From NCBI RefSeq assembly GCF_029892485.1, contig NZ_JARXVG010000001.1, positions 372,001 through 436,000 on the forward strand: a stretch of 64,000 bases of DNA, given 5' to 3'. The DNA comes from Variovorax boronicumulans. Lineage in GTDB: Bacteria; Pseudomonadota; Gammaproteobacteria; Burkholderiales; Burkholderiaceae_C. Position 1 is the stretch's first letter, and each line of letters begins with the position of its first letter. Of this stretch, positions 33,337 to 44,490 are shown piece by piece. The position numbers and the translations under genes were made by a program. The notes beneath the pieces are model-generated. The model made no database searches, was not told the DNA's origin, and saw nothing but the letters and a program-made list of their open reading frames with translations.

Positions 33337-34011
33337 TTGAATCGACGTGACTTTATCTTGACCACCGCCGCACTAGGCAGTGCGGGCAGCGCGGGGACAT
33401 GGACGGCCGCGGCGCAGGCCCAGGCCACCAGCGCGGCCGGCAAGCCGGTCATCCTGGTGCTGGGCGATTCGCTGAGCGCAGAGTACGGCTTGAAGCGCGG
33501 CGAAGGCTGGGTACCCTTGCTGGAAAAAAGGCTTGCCCAGCAGAAGATCGCGGCCACGGTGGTCAACGCCAGCATCAGCGGCGACACCAGCTCCGGCGGA
33601 CGCGCCCGCTTTCCCGCCCTGCTCGGGCAGCACAAGCCCAGCCACGTGGTGGTGGAACTCGGCGCCAACGACGCGCTGCGCGGCCTGCCGCTCCCGGACA
33701 CCGAAAGCAACCTGCTGCAGATCACCAAGGCTGCGCAGGCTGCGGGCGCGAAGGTGCTGATCGTCGGCATCCAGGTGCCGCCGAACTACGGTGGCGACTA
33801 CACGCGGCGCTTCGAGGCGGTGTTCTCCAAAGTGGCGAGCGCGACCAAGTCGGCGCTCGTGCCCTTCCTGCTCAAGGGCGTGGCCGATGCGCCCGATGCG
33901 ATCTCGCTGTTCCAGGCCGACCGCATCCACCCGACGGCCGCGGCCCAGCCGCAACTGCTCGACAACGTCTGGCCCGAACTGCGCAAGCTGCTGCCCAGAC
34001 AGAGCGCGTAG
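33337..34011 (+). CDS. tesA: GDSL arylesterase/acyl-CoA thioesterase TesA
   Basis: 224 residues of the SGNH hydrolase family. The nucleophile S45 lies in GDSLS, glycine and asparagine oxyanion residues in SISGDTSSGG and GAND (108-111), and D194/H197 in QADRIHPTA. The N-terminal RRDFILTTAALG looks like a twin-arginine or Sec signal, giving a periplasmic enzyme as in E. coli TesA. The start is TTG 33337; GGAAAGG eight bases upstream supports it, and no ATG fits. It hydrolyses thioesters and aryl esters in vitro; the natural substrate is unclear. Confidence 0.9.
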   Translation: MNRRDFILTTAALGSAGSAGTWTAAAQAQATSAAGKPVILVLGDSLSAEYGLKRGEGWVPLLEKRLAQQKIAATVVNASISGDTSSGGRARFPALLGQHKPSHVVVELGANDALRGLPLPDTESNLLQITKAAQAAGAKVLIVGIQVPPNYGGDYTRRFEAVFSKVASATKSALVPFLLKGVADAPDAISLFQADRIHPTAAAQPQLLDNVWPELRKLLPRQSA

Positions 34012-34032
34012 CGCACGCCACGCGCAAAGAAA

Positions 34033-34064
34033 AAGCCGCCGCAGGCGCAGGCCTGCGGCGGCTT
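34033..34064. terminator. Bidirectional terminator-like hairpin after tesA
   Basis: A 14-base-pair perfect stem, AAGCCGCCGCAGGC with GCCTGCGGCGGCTT, has a GCAG loop. It is followed by CTTG on the plus strand and by TTTTCTTTG on the minus strand. It lies between tesA and the convergent small basic protein gene. The T-run is stronger for minus-strand transcripts. Confidence 0.8.
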
Positions 34065-34088
34065 CTTGATGGGGATGCCAGGAGCGGA

Positions 34089-34292
34089 TCAACCGTTCTT
34101 GGTGGGCAACTCGGGCACCGTGGGAGGATCGCGTTCGAGCGATGCCACATCGGTTTCCGGGTCTCCGGGAGCCAGTCCGTCGCTGCTCGGGCTGAGCTTG
34201 CGATATTGCTTCTCGCGGAGCTTTTCTTCCTTTTTCTTCTTCTTGGCCAGTTCTTTCTGGCGCTTCTCGTAGCCGTAATTTGGTGTTGCCAC
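34089..34292 (-). CDS. Small lysine-rich protein of unknown function
   Basis: 67 residues from GTG 34292, chosen because AAGGAG lies six bases upstream; a GTG 27 bases earlier has no such site. The N-terminal part (about 4-32) is a highly charged helix (YEKRQKELAKKKKKEEKLRE), probably a coiled coil or an RNA/DNA-binding surface. The C-terminal half is acidic and proline-rich (PGDPETDVASLERDPP). Similar MATPNYGYEKRQKE proteins occur in Burkholderiales as I recall. No function is known. Confidence 0.7.
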   Translation of the reverse strand: MATPNYGYEKRQKELAKKKKKEEKLREKQYRKLSPSSDGLAPGDPETDVASLERDPPTVPELPTKNG

Positions 34293-34453
34293 TGCTTCTC
34301 CTTGAGGCGAGACAGTCACCGTGACTGTGCGTGGCCTACTGTAAGCGATAACGGTGCAGTCTCAAGGCGCTGCGCCGGGCGGCGTTTCGAACTCGAACAA
34401 AGCTTGCAAACCGGGGTAGCGCTGGTGGATGAACCACCCCAGCGCACCGCGCC

Positions 34454-35647
34454 CTACATCCGCACCAGCGCCTGCTGCAGGTCGGCGCGCAGGTCGTCGA
34501 CGTCTTCCAGCCCGACCGAGAAGCGCACCAGCGTGCCTTTGTAGGGCCAGCGCGCGATGCTCGCATCGCGCATCAGGCCGATGTCGTACGGCACCACCAG
34601 GCTGATCGGCCCGCCCCACGAATAGCCGAGGCGGAAGAGCTTCAGGCTGTCGCAGAAACGGTCGACCTGCTCGGTGCTGTAGCGCTCGTCGAACACCACG
34701 GAGAACAGGCCCGCGGCCAGGTCGGTGGCGCCGCACAGCGCGCGCCAGTTGGCGTGGCCGGGCGAGTCTTCCAGCGCCGGATGCAGCACCTGCGCGATTT
34801 CCTCGCAGCCGTTGAGCCAGCCGGCCAGTTCGCGGGCTGCGCGGTCGTGCGCCGCATAGCGCAGGCCGATGCTCGGCAGCGAGCGCAGCAGTGTCTCCAC
34901 GTCGCCCACGCCGATGCCGAAACCGATGCGCATGTGCGCGAGCTTGAGCGCGCGGTGCAGCCGTTCGTCGTTGGTGACCACGCTGCCCGCCAGCACGTCG
35001 CCGCCGCCGCTCGGGTATTTGGTGAGCGCATGCACCGAGATGTCGACGCCCTGCCCCGTGCCGTTGAAATCGAAGGGCGCGAAGGCCAGGCCCGCGCCCC
35101 AGGTGTTGTCCAGCGCCGTCACCACGCCGCGCGCGCGGCAGATGTCCACGAGCGCGGGCAGGTTCGGAAACTCCATCGTGACCGAGCCCGCAGCTTCCAA
35201 CCACACCAACCGCGTGCGATGCGAAATCTTGGCCTCCAGGTCGGCCGGGTTCATCGCGTCGTACAGGCGGTGGGTGATGCCGAAGTTGGCGAGCTCGCCG
35301 GTGGCCAGCGCCTTGTTGGGGCCGTAGGCGTTGTCGGGAATCAGCACCTCGTCGCCGGTCTTGAGGAACGCGAACGAAACCAGCGAGATGGCCGCCAGGC
35401 CGCTGGGCACCAGCAGGCACTCGGTGCCGCCTTCGAGCGTGGCCAGGCGCTCCTCGAGCGTGAACGTGGTCGGCGTGCCGTGCAGGCCGTAGGTGTAGCC
35501 GGCCTTGGTCTTCCAGTCGCGCGCGCGCATGGCGGCCACGTCGGCGAAGAAGACGGTCGATGCCTTGAACACGCCGGGCTGCGGCGCGGCGAAGTTGGCG
35601 GGCGGGGTGTAGGGATGGTGAATCAGGGTCGTCGAAGGCTTGCTCAT
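34454..35647 (-). CDS. metC: PLP-dependent cystathionine beta-lyase (MetC-like)
   Basis: 397 residues of the Cys/Met metabolism fold. The Schiff-base lysine is K210 in VSVHALTKYPSGGGD, and the pyridine-nitrogen aspartate D180 is in TALDNTWGAG. The phosphate-binding loop is PSGLAAISL (81-89). The pattern YGLHGTPTTFTLEERLATLEG near the N-terminus is typical of MetC. It would split cystathionine to homocysteine, pyruvate and ammonia. Other members with similar sequence degrade cysteine or selenocystathionine, so the in vivo role is likely but not certain. It is divergent from an AraC-type regulator. Confidence 0.87.
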   Translation of the reverse strand: MSKPSTTLIHHPYTPPANFAAPQPGVFKASTVFFADVAAMRARDWKTKAGYTYGLHGTPTTFTLEERLATLEGGTECLLVPSGLAAISLVSFAFLKTGDEVLIPDNAYGPNKALATGELANFGITHRLYDAMNPADLEAKISHRTRLVWLEAAGSVTMEFPNLPALVDICRARGVVTALDNTWGAGLAFAPFDFNGTGQGVDISVHALTKYPSGGGDVLAGSVVTNDERLHRALKLAHMRIGFGIGVGDVETLLRSLPSIGLRYAAHDRAARELAGWLNGCEEIAQVLHPALEDSPGHANWRALCGATDLAAGLFSVVFDERYSTEQVDRFCDSLKLFRLGYSWGGPISLVVPYDIGLMRDASIARWPYKGTLVRFSVGLEDVDDLRADLQQALVRM

Positions 35648-35736
35648 GTGCCGATGCTAGCGCGACTGGCATGCGGGGCGGCCCCATCGCACAATGCGCC
35701 GATGGGCTACAGCCTGTTCCAGTCCGGTCTCGCAGC

Positions 35737-36603
35737 ATGCAGCTGACGCGGCCCCCTCCTCCTCACTTGCAGCCGTTCATCAAGCTGCTGTGGGCTTCGT
35801 CGCCCGATGGCGCGCCGACCGATCGGCCGGGTGCGCGCGAGCATGTGCAGCCCACGGGCGGCATGCACCTGGTGTTCCGCTTGTCGGGCCCGCCGCTGAA
35901 GCTGTTCGGCGGCCCCGACGACACGCGCGGCCAGACCTGCGGCTACGCGATCGTCGGCGGCGCGCGTGCCGCCTCCTACATGCGCGATGTGTCGGTGGCC
36001 ACGCGCTCTGTCGGCGCACAGCTGCAGCCCGGTGCCGCCCGCGCCCTGCTCGGCGCGCCCGAGGACGCACTGGCCAGCCAGCACACGCCGCTCGATGCGC
36101 TGTGGGGCGTGCGGCAGACCGATGCCGCGCTCGAGCAGGTCCATGCAGCGGTTGACCTCGAACGACAGCTGGCAGTCTTCGAAGCCCTGCTCGCCCAGCG
36201 CGTCATCGACTCGCTGAGCGCCGGCCTGCGTGGCCTGCATCCGGCCATCGCCGCGACGCTCGGACCGCTGGCCCACGAGAACCCCTCGATCGCCGGGCTG
36301 GTGACCCACAGCGGCTACAGCCATCGCCGCTTCATCGCGCTCTTTCGCGGCGCCATCGGCCTCAGCCCCAAGGAGTACGCACGCGTGATGCGTTTCGACC
36401 GCGCGCTGGCGCTGGCGGCCGACCCGGCGCAAAGCTGGGCCGAGATCGCGCTCACCGCCGGCTACAGCGACCAGGCGCACCTGAGCCGCGAGTTCTCTGC
36501 GCTGGCGGGCATGTCGCCGCAGGCGTGGCGGCGGACCGGGGCCACATCGCCGCGGCATGTGCCGGTGGGCACGGCAACAGGTCAAATTCGTTCAAGACGC
36601 TAG
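35737..36603 (+). CDS. AraC-family transcriptional regulator
   Basis: 288 residues. The N-terminal part (1-170) is the ligand or dimerisation domain of the group whose proteins start with PHLQPFIKLLWASS. The two helix-turn-helix motifs of the AraC domain lie at about 188-275: LVTHSGYSHRRFIALFRGAI and then WAEIALTAGYSDQAHLSREF. The start at 35737 agrees with the N-terminal family motif. The downstream VOC protein gene follows after 64 bases, suggesting co-transcription. The target genes are unknown; divergence from metC leaves 89 bases between the starts. Confidence 0.86.
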   Translation: MQLTRPPPPHLQPFIKLLWASSPDGAPTDRPGAREHVQPTGGMHLVFRLSGPPLKLFGGPDDTRGQTCGYAIVGGARAASYMRDVSVATRSVGAQLQPGAARALLGAPEDALASQHTPLDALWGVRQTDAALEQVHAAVDLERQLAVFEALLAQRVIDSLSAGLRGLHPAIAATLGPLAHENPSIAGLVTHSGYSHRRFIALFRGAIGLSPKEYARVMRFDRALALAADPAQSWAEIALTAGYSDQAHLSREFSALAGMSPQAWRRTGATSPRHVPVGTATGQIRSRR

Positions 36604-36667
36604 GGGCGCGGCACTCCAGAATCGGCGCCACGACAACTGCTTCCCCCCTCTCGAAAGGCAATCCATC

Positions 36668-37132
36668 ATGGCGATCCACGAACTGTTCCCATACCTCTGC
36701 GTCGACGATGCCGGCGCAGCCATCGACTTCTATTGCGAGGTGTTCGAGGTGAAGGAGATCTTCCGCCTCACCGAGCCCAGCGGGCGCATCGGCCACGCGG
36801 AACTGGACTTCCACAACGGCGCGATCCTGATGATTTCGGACGAGTTCGCCGAGTTCAACATCCGCAGCGCCAAGACCCTGGGCGGCAGCGCGGTGACGCT
36901 GCACCTGCATGTGGACGATGCCGATGCGGTGGTGGCGCGGGCCGTGGCGGCCGGCGCGACGCTGGACATGGCGCCGCAGGACCAGTTCTATGGCGAGCGC
37001 TCCGGGGTCTTTCGCGATCCCTTCGGCCACCGCTGGAACGTGGGCCACAGCATTGAAAAATTGACGCCGGAAGAGATGCAGCGGCGCTACACCGCGATGC
37101 TCACTTCCGGCGACGGGTCGTGCCAGACCTGA
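36668..37132 (+). CDS. VOC-family glyoxalase/bleomycin-resistance-like protein (PhnB type)
   Basis: 154 residues forming two beta-alpha-beta-beta-beta modules: LFPYLCVDDAGAAIDFYCEV and then LHLHVDDADAVVARAVAAGA. The tail FRDPFGHRWNVGHSIEKLTP matches PhnB-like proteins. Candidate metal ligands are H and E residues in GHAELDF and HLHVDD. AAAGG about nine bases upstream supports ATG 36668. The reaction is unknown; the family includes dioxygenases, antibiotic binders and isomerases. It follows the AraC gene and its stop lies within a palindrome shared with the convergent gene. Confidence 0.82.
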   Translation: MAIHELFPYLCVDDAGAAIDFYCEVFEVKEIFRLTEPSGRIGHAELDFHNGAILMISDEFAEFNIRSAKTLGGSAVTLHLHVDDADAVVARAVAAGATLDMAPQDQFYGERSGVFRDPFGHRWNVGHSIEKLTPEEMQRRYTAMLTSGDGSCQT

Positions 37133-37147
37133 TCAAGGCTTGATCAG
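37129..37147. other. Perfect 19-base palindrome spanning both convergent stop codons
   Basis: CTGATCAAG-G-CTTGATCAG contains the TGA of the VOC protein (37130-37132) and, on the other strand, the TGA of the phosphoribosyltransferase (37146-37144). The stem has almost no loop, so it is poor as an RNA hairpin and has no T-run. Confidence 0.6.
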
Positions 37148-37668
37148 ACCGACCACTTCTCGAGCAGCTTCTCGGCGCCGAGCGAGTCGTAGCCCTCGAA
37201 GGGCTGGTGGATCCAAGGGTTGGTCGCCAGGTACTCGACCGAATAGTCGGGCGTGAAGGTCGACAGCGCCTTGGTCCAGATCACCGCGCTGCGCAGTTCG
37301 GTGATGGGCTTGTAGTTGTTGCGCAGCATGTCCATCACGGCGTGCAGCGTGTGGCCCGAGTCGGCCAGGTCGTCCACCAGCAGCACCTTGCCGGCGATCT
37401 CGCCCTTGGGCGTGGTGATGAAGCGGGCGATGTCCAGGTGGCCCTGCACCGTGCCGGCGTCGGCGCGGTAGGAGCTGGTCGACATGATCGCCAGCGGCTT
37501 GTCGAAGATGCGCGAGAGCACGTCGCCCGGGCGCATGCCGCCGCGCGCGAGACACAGGATGGTGTCGAACTCCCAGCCCGACTGGTGCACCTTGATCGCG
37601 AGCTTCTCGATCAGGTTGTGGTACTCGTCGTAGCTGACGTAGAGATGCTTGCCGTCTTCGGTCAACAT
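37144..37668 (-). CDS. Purine phosphoribosyltransferase-like protein
   Basis: 174 residues of the type I phosphoribosyltransferase fold. The PRPP loop is VLLVDDLADSGHTL (95-108), and the flexible catalytic loop and pyrophosphate loop (CLARGGMRPGDVLSR, 39-53) are in place. The closest known type is xanthine/hypoxanthine-guanine PRT. It is the last gene of the large minus-strand block and directly follows purA with a 17-base gap. It probably takes part in purine salvage. Which base it uses cannot be said. Confidence 0.86.
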   Translation of the reverse strand: MLTEDGKHLYVSYDEYHNLIEKLAIKVHQSGWEFDTILCLARGGMRPGDVLSRIFDKPLAIMSTSSYRADAGTVQGHLDIARFITTPKGEIAGKVLLVDDLADSGHTLHAVMDMLRNNYKPITELRSAVIWTKALSTFTPDYSVEYLATNPWIHQPFEGYDSLGAEKLLEKWSV

Positions 37669-37685
37669 GGTCTGTTCGTTCCTGT

Positions 37686-40200
<2,515 letters not shown>

Positions 40201-40281
40201 GGGGATCGGGGGCGTGGTTAAACCGGGATTCTACCGGGACCGCGCCCGAGTCCCGCGTAGGCATTCAATGGGTGGCGAGCC

Positions 40282-40470
40282 TCAGGCCAGAATCCAGAGC
40301 AATACCAAGCCCAGCAGGATGCTGCAAAGACCGAAGAAACGCAGCTGGCCGTCGCGCAGCTGCATCAACTGCCCGAAGCCGCGCCGCCACCCTCCCGGCG
40401 ACACGAAGGGCAGGATGCCCTCGATCACCAGGACGAGCGCCAACGCACTCCAGAAGGTCTCGGCGCTCAC
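40282..40470 (-). CDS. Small DUF2065 (YjeT-like) membrane protein
   Basis: 62 residues from GTG 40470, two hydrophobic helices (about 6-22, WSALALVLVIEGILPFV, and 43-61, LRFFGLCSILLGLVLLWILA) joined by a short basic loop (SPGGWRRGFGQL). This matches YjeT, which lies downstream of hflC in E. coli as well. Function unknown. The location directly after hflC (16-base gap) suggests a role with HflKC. Confidence 0.82.
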   Translation of the reverse strand: MSAETFWSALALVLVIEGILPFVSPGGWRRGFGQLMQLRDGQLRFFGLCSILLGLVLLWILA

Positions 40471-40486
40471 GAAGCCCTGGAGCGGA

Positions 40487-41386
40487 TCAGCGGCGCGGGG
40501 CGGTGCCCGCCGAGCCGGAGCCCTGCATGGCGCGGAAGAAGTCGGACGAGGGGTCGACCACCATCACGTCGCTCTTCTTGTTGAAGCTCTGCTTGTAGGC
40601 CTCGAGGCTGCGATAGAACTGGGCAAACTGCGGGTCGCGGCCGAAGGCTTCGCTGTAAGCGGCAGCGGCCTGGGCATCGCCCTCACCCTTGATCTTCTGC
40701 GCGTCGCGGTAGGCGTTCGCCACGATCACTTCGCGCTGACGATCAGCATCGGCGCGGATCTTTTCGCCTTCCGCCGTACCGGTCGAACGCAGCTCGTTGG
40801 CCACGCGCTTGCGCTCGGCTTCCATCCGGCGGTAAACCGATTCGGTGATCGCTTCCACATAGTCCACACGGGTGATCCGCACGTCGACCACGTCCACACC
40901 CCAGGGCTTGGCGCCCTTCACCACGCCCAGCACTTCGCGCTGAACGTCGGCCATCAAGGCCTCGCGGCGCAGCGAGATCAGGTCGCGCACCGTGCGCTTG
41001 TTGATGTTCTCCTGGAACGCATTGCGCACCACGCGGTTGAGCTGCATGGCACCCGCGTTTTCGTCGAGGCCGACGTTGCGGATATAGGCTTGCGGATCGC
41101 TGATGCGCCAGCGCACATACCAGTCGATCACCACGCGCTGCTTCTCAGCCGTGAGCATGGGTTCGGTGTCGATGCTCGACAGCGTCAGGAGGCGCTTGTC
41201 GATGTACGACACGTTCTGGAACGGCGGCGGCAGCTTGAAATTGAGGCCGGGTTCGGTGATGACGCTCTTGATCTGGCCAAGAGCGTAGACCACGCCGAAC
41301 TGGCGCTGGTCGACCACGAAGAGGGTCGAGCTCAGCAGCACGAGCAAGACGAGGATCGACGAGGCGATGAATCCGATTCTGTTCAT
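40487..41386 (-). CDS. hflC: HflC, SPFH-domain subunit of the FtsH-modulating HflKC complex
   Basis: 299 residues. One N-terminal helix (about 4-22) anchors the SPFH/band-7 domain in the periplasm (VDQRQFGVVYALGQIKSVIT, PGLNFKLPPPFQNVSYIDKR). A long helix follows (about 180-240) with YRRMEAERKRVANELRSTGT. HflC assembles with HflK into a ring-like membrane cage that encloses FtsH and limits its proteolysis. It follows hflK by 16 bases. Start ATG 41386 has AAGAAG upstream and gives the typical N-terminus. Confidence 0.93.
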   Translation of the reverse strand: MNRIGFIASSILVLLVLLSSTLFVVDQRQFGVVYALGQIKSVITEPGLNFKLPPPFQNVSYIDKRLLTLSSIDTEPMLTAEKQRVVIDWYVRWRISDPQAYIRNVGLDENAGAMQLNRVVRNAFQENINKRTVRDLISLRREALMADVQREVLGVVKGAKPWGVDVVDVRITRVDYVEAITESVYRRMEAERKRVANELRSTGTAEGEKIRADADRQREVIVANAYRDAQKIKGEGDAQAAAAYSEAFGRDPQFAQFYRSLEAYKQSFNKKSDVMVVDPSSDFFRAMQGSGSAGTAPRR

Positions 41387-41402
41387 GTTCTTCTTGGCCT
41401 TT

Positions 41403-42779
41403 TCAGCGCACGTCGCGTTCACGCGAACGACCGTCGCGAGCACGGGTCTCGCCCGTGGGCGGAGCCACCGGAATCACCGACGACTGGGCCGGTGCGGTGC
41501 CGGCCACGCTCGGGCTGGCAGCATCGACGGGTGTGGCGGCTGCATTGTTGCCGCCCAGCTGCATGATCTTGTCGAGCGGCAGGTACAGCAGGTTGGAGCC
41601 TGCCTTGGTGTCGACCAGGACCTTGGTGGTGCTGGCGTAGATCTGCTGCATGGCGTCGGTGTACATGCGGTCGCGGGTGACCTGCGGCGCCTTCTGGTAC
41701 TCGGCCAGCACCGCGCTGAAGCGGCCGGCATCGCCTTGTGCCTGGGCCACGATGCGCGCCTTGTAGGCTTCGGATTCTTCCTTGAGGCGCGAAGACGTAC
41801 CGGTGGCGAGCGGCACCACGTTGTTGGCGTAGGCCTGCGCATCGTTCTTGGCACGCTCGCGTTCCTGGCCGGCCTTGAGCACGTCGTCGAACGCCGCCTG
41901 CACCTGCTCGGGAGGACGCACACCACCCTGCTGCAGGTTGATGCCGACGACTTCGACGCCGATCTTGTAGCGATCCAGGATGGTCTGCATCAGCGCGCGA
42001 ACGCGCGGGGCAATCTGGTCGCGCTCTTCGGCAAGTGCCGCATCCATCTTCATCTTGCCGACCACTTCGCGCACGGAGCTCTCGGCCACCTGCACGATGG
42101 TTTCGGCCGGCGACTTGCTCTCGTAGAGCCAAGCCTGTGCATTGCTCAGGCGGTACTGCACGGCGAACTTGATTTCGACGATGTTCTCGTCTTCAGTCAG
42201 CATGGCCGATTCGCGCAGCCCCGTGGAACGCACGATGGCGTCGCGGCCCACGTCCGTCGAACGGATCTGCGTGGTCACCACCACTTCGTGGCGCTGGATG
42301 GGATACGGCAGACGCCAGTTGAAGCCGGCGTTCACCGTCGACTTGTAGCGGCCGAACTGCGTGACCACGGCCTGCTGGCCTTCGTTCACGATGAAGAAGC
42401 CGGTGCCGAGCCAGATCAGGACCGCCACGGCAGCCACCAGGCCGAGGCCGAATCCTGCGTTTTTCATATCGGGTCTATAGCCGTTTCCGCCACCGCCGCC
42501 ATTGCTGCCATTGGGGCGGTTGCCGCCGCCCTTGCCGCCGCCGAAGAAACCGCCGAGCTTGCGATTGAGGTCGCGCCAGAGTTCATCGAGGTCGGGCGGG
42601 CCCTGGTTGGGACCTTGGCCGCGGGGGCGGTTGCCGTTGTTATTGTTGTTGCCCGAAGGCGGGGGCGTCGGTGCGCCCGGAGGATCGGCATCGGGGGGCC
42701 GGTTGCCGGCTGGGCGGTCGCCGTTGGAGGGCGTCGGCTCGTCGCCGCGACCCCATCGGCCATCGTTCAGGTTGAACAT
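41403..42779 (-). CDS. hflK: HflK, SPFH-domain subunit of the HflKC complex
   Basis: 458 residues from ATG 42779 (MFNLNDGRWGRG). A long Gly/Pro/Asn-rich cytoplasmic segment (10-105) precedes the single helix (about 109-130) and the SPFH domain (NEGQQAVVTQFGRYKSTVNA). After a long helical part, the C-terminus is disordered. GGAGAGGG before this ATG supports the start; in-frame alternatives are ATG 42815 and a TTG at 42857 that would overlap hflX. It acts with HflC to shield membrane substrates from FtsH. Part of the hfq-hflX-hflK-hflC operon. Confidence 0.92.
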   Translation of the reverse strand: MFNLNDGRWGRGDEPTPSNGDRPAGNRPPDADPPGAPTPPPSGNNNNNGNRPRGQGPNQGPPDLDELWRDLNRKLGGFFGGGKGGGNRPNGSNGGGGGNGYRPDMKNAGFGLGLVAAVAVLIWLGTGFFIVNEGQQAVVTQFGRYKSTVNAGFNWRLPYPIQRHEVVVTTQIRSTDVGRDAIVRSTGLRESAMLTEDENIVEIKFAVQYRLSNAQAWLYESKSPAETIVQVAESSVREVVGKMKMDAALAEERDQIAPRVRALMQTILDRYKIGVEVVGINLQQGGVRPPEQVQAAFDDVLKAGQERERAKNDAQAYANNVVPLATGTSSRLKEESEAYKARIVAQAQGDAGRFSAVLAEYQKAPQVTRDRMYTDAMQQIYASTTKVLVDTKAGSNLLYLPLDKIMQLGGNNAAATPVDAASPSVAGTAPAQSSVIPVAPPTGETRARDGRSRERDVR

Positions 42780-42853
42780 GCCCAGAAACCCTCTCCACGC
42801 TGGCTTTGCATTCATTCGCTTCGTTCTCTTGTCAGTGGCGGGATTGTGCCCAA

Positions 42854-44023
42854 TCAAAGGGCGGCATCGTGCAATTCAGTGTCGTCCGCAGGGGTCATCG
42901 TATCGGCTACGGAGCCCGATTGCCGCGCCAACTCGGCGCGCAAGAGCGGCACGCCCTCCCCGCTTTTGGCGCTGAGGAAGATGCGGGGGACTTGGACGCC
43001 ATCGATTTCCATCTCGTCCTGCAGTTGCAGGGGACGTTGCGCACTTTCAAGGGCATCGAGCTTGTTGAATACCAACAGTTGCGGGACGGCGTCCGCGCCG
43101 ATCTCGCGCAGGACGGTCTGCACCTCGGCCATCTGCTCGGGGTAATGGGGATTGGAGGCGTCGATCACGTGCAGCAGCAGATCGGCATCGACCGCCTCCT
43201 GCAGCGTGGCCTTGAACGCGTCGACCAGGCCGTGCGGCAGGTCGCGGATGAATCCGACGGTGTCGGAAATCGACACCTGGCGCTTCGCGTCGCCTAGGTA
43301 GAGATTGCGGGTGGTGGTGTCCAGCGTGGCGAAGAGCTGGTCGGCCGCATAGGCGCGCGCCTTGACCAGCGCATTGAACAGCGACGACTTGCCCGCGTTG
43401 GTGTAGCCCACGAGCGAAATGTTGAAGGTCTCGCGGCGCTCCCGCTGCCGGCGCTGCGTGCCGCGCTGCTTTTGCACCTTGGCCAGGCGCTCACGCGTGC
43501 GCTTGATCGACTCGCCGATCATCCGGCGGTCAAGTTCGATCTGCTTCTCGCCCGGACCGCCGCGCACACCCGCGCCGCCGGTCTGGCGCTCCAGGTGGGA
43601 CCAGCGGCGGACCAGCCGCGTACTGAGGTACTGCAGGCGCGCCAGCTCTACTTGCAACTTGCCTTCGTGCGAGCGCGCACGCTGGGCGAAGATTTCGAGA
43701 ATGAGGAAGGTGCGGTCGTAGACCGCGATGTCGAGCTGGCGTTCGAGGTTGCGCTGCTGCGCCGGGCTCAGGGACTGGTCGAAGATGACCTCGCTCGCCT
43801 GGTGCATGGCGGCGAGTTCCTTGATCTCGTCGGCCTTGCCGCTGCCCACGAACAGCGCCGCATCGGGCGCCTTGCGTTTGCAGGTGAGTCGGGCGACAGG
43901 CGTGAGGCCCGCAGTCTGCGCGAGCAGGCCGAGTTCCTCGAGTTCGCTGTCGAAATGGGGCAGCCCAAAGTCGACGCCGACGAGAACGGCGGCGCCTTCC
44001 TGGCGGTGGATCAGTTCAGACAA
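42854..44023 (-). CDS. hflX: Ribosome-splitting GTPase HflX
   Basis: 389 residues. The N-terminal HflX domain (1-190) has its Gly-rich signature GGAGVRGGPGEKQIELDRR near 149-167. The G domain follows with G1 GYTNAGKSSLF (206-216), G3 DTVGF and G4 NKLD. HflX binds 50S or 70S ribosomes and splits stalled ones under stress. The chosen start is TTG 44023, since an in-frame TGA lies two codons upstream and no ATG is near; the ribosome site is poor. It lies 56 bases after hfq. Confidence 0.92.
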   Translation of the reverse strand: MSELIHRQEGAAVLVGVDFGLPHFDSELEELGLLAQTAGLTPVARLTCKRKAPDAALFVGSGKADEIKELAAMHQASEVIFDQSLSPAQQRNLERQLDIAVYDRTFLILEIFAQRARSHEGKLQVELARLQYLSTRLVRRWSHLERQTGGAGVRGGPGEKQIELDRRMIGESIKRTRERLAKVQKQRGTQRRQRERRETFNISLVGYTNAGKSSLFNALVKARAYAADQLFATLDTTTRNLYLGDAKRQVSISDTVGFIRDLPHGLVDAFKATLQEAVDADLLLHVIDASNPHYPEQMAEVQTVLREIGADAVPQLLVFNKLDALESAQRPLQLQDEMEIDGVQVPRIFLSAKSGEGVPLLRAELARQSGSVADTMTPADDTELHDAAL

Positions 44024-44079
44024 GCGGAATCAGAAAATGGAAAAGCGCGACGGAGGGGACTCCGCCGCGCTCCGCGCGA

Positions 44080-44325
44080 TCAGGCTGCGGCGTCGTCGTT
44101 CTCGGCAGCCGAGAAGTTGACGGCACGACCCGGCACGATGGTGGAAATGGCGTGCTTGTAGACCATTTGCGTCACTGTGTTGCGGAGCAACACGACGTAT
44201 TGGTCAAAAGACTCGATCTGGCCTTGCAGCTTGATGCCGTTCACCAAATAAATGGAGACCGGCACATGCTCGCGACGCAAGGTGTTCAGAAACGGGTCTT
44301 GCAGAAGTTGCCCTTTATTGCTCAC
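44080..44325 (-). CDS. hfq: RNA chaperone Hfq
   Basis: 81 residues starting at GTG 44325; GGAGAA lies seven bases upstream, and the sequence then begins with the standard [20 protein letters not shown]. Sm1 and Sm2 motifs are complete ([30 protein letters not shown]), including the proximal-face Q8 region and the KH pocket. The tail is short and acidic (ENDDAAA), as in beta-proteobacteria. It binds small RNAs and mRNAs as a hexamer. A 165-base gap separates it from der and may hold an internal promoter. Confidence 0.96.
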   Translation of the reverse strand: MSNKGQLLQDPFLNTLRREHVPVSIYLVNGIKLQGQIESFDQYVVLLRNTVTQMVYKHAISTIVPGRAVNFSAAENDDAAA

Positions 44326-44490
44326 GATATTCTCCGTGTTCAAGAGTAGTTGTTGGAGAGATGACCTTAACACAGGGTTTCTGCGCTGCAGCAATAGTGG
44401 CCAAAAGCCTTGAGAAAATAACGTCTCTCAAAAGCCGGAACTTCCACTCCTGCTGCAACTCATCGGCCGTCATCGGCGGGCAAGCGCCCC

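Noticed and set aside
44395-44440. TTGAGA...TCTCAA dyad between der and hfq as a terminator
   Set aside because: The stem is six bases with a ten-base loop and no adjacent T-run, so termination is unlikely; an internal hfq promoter in the gap is possible but no clear -35/-10 pair was found.
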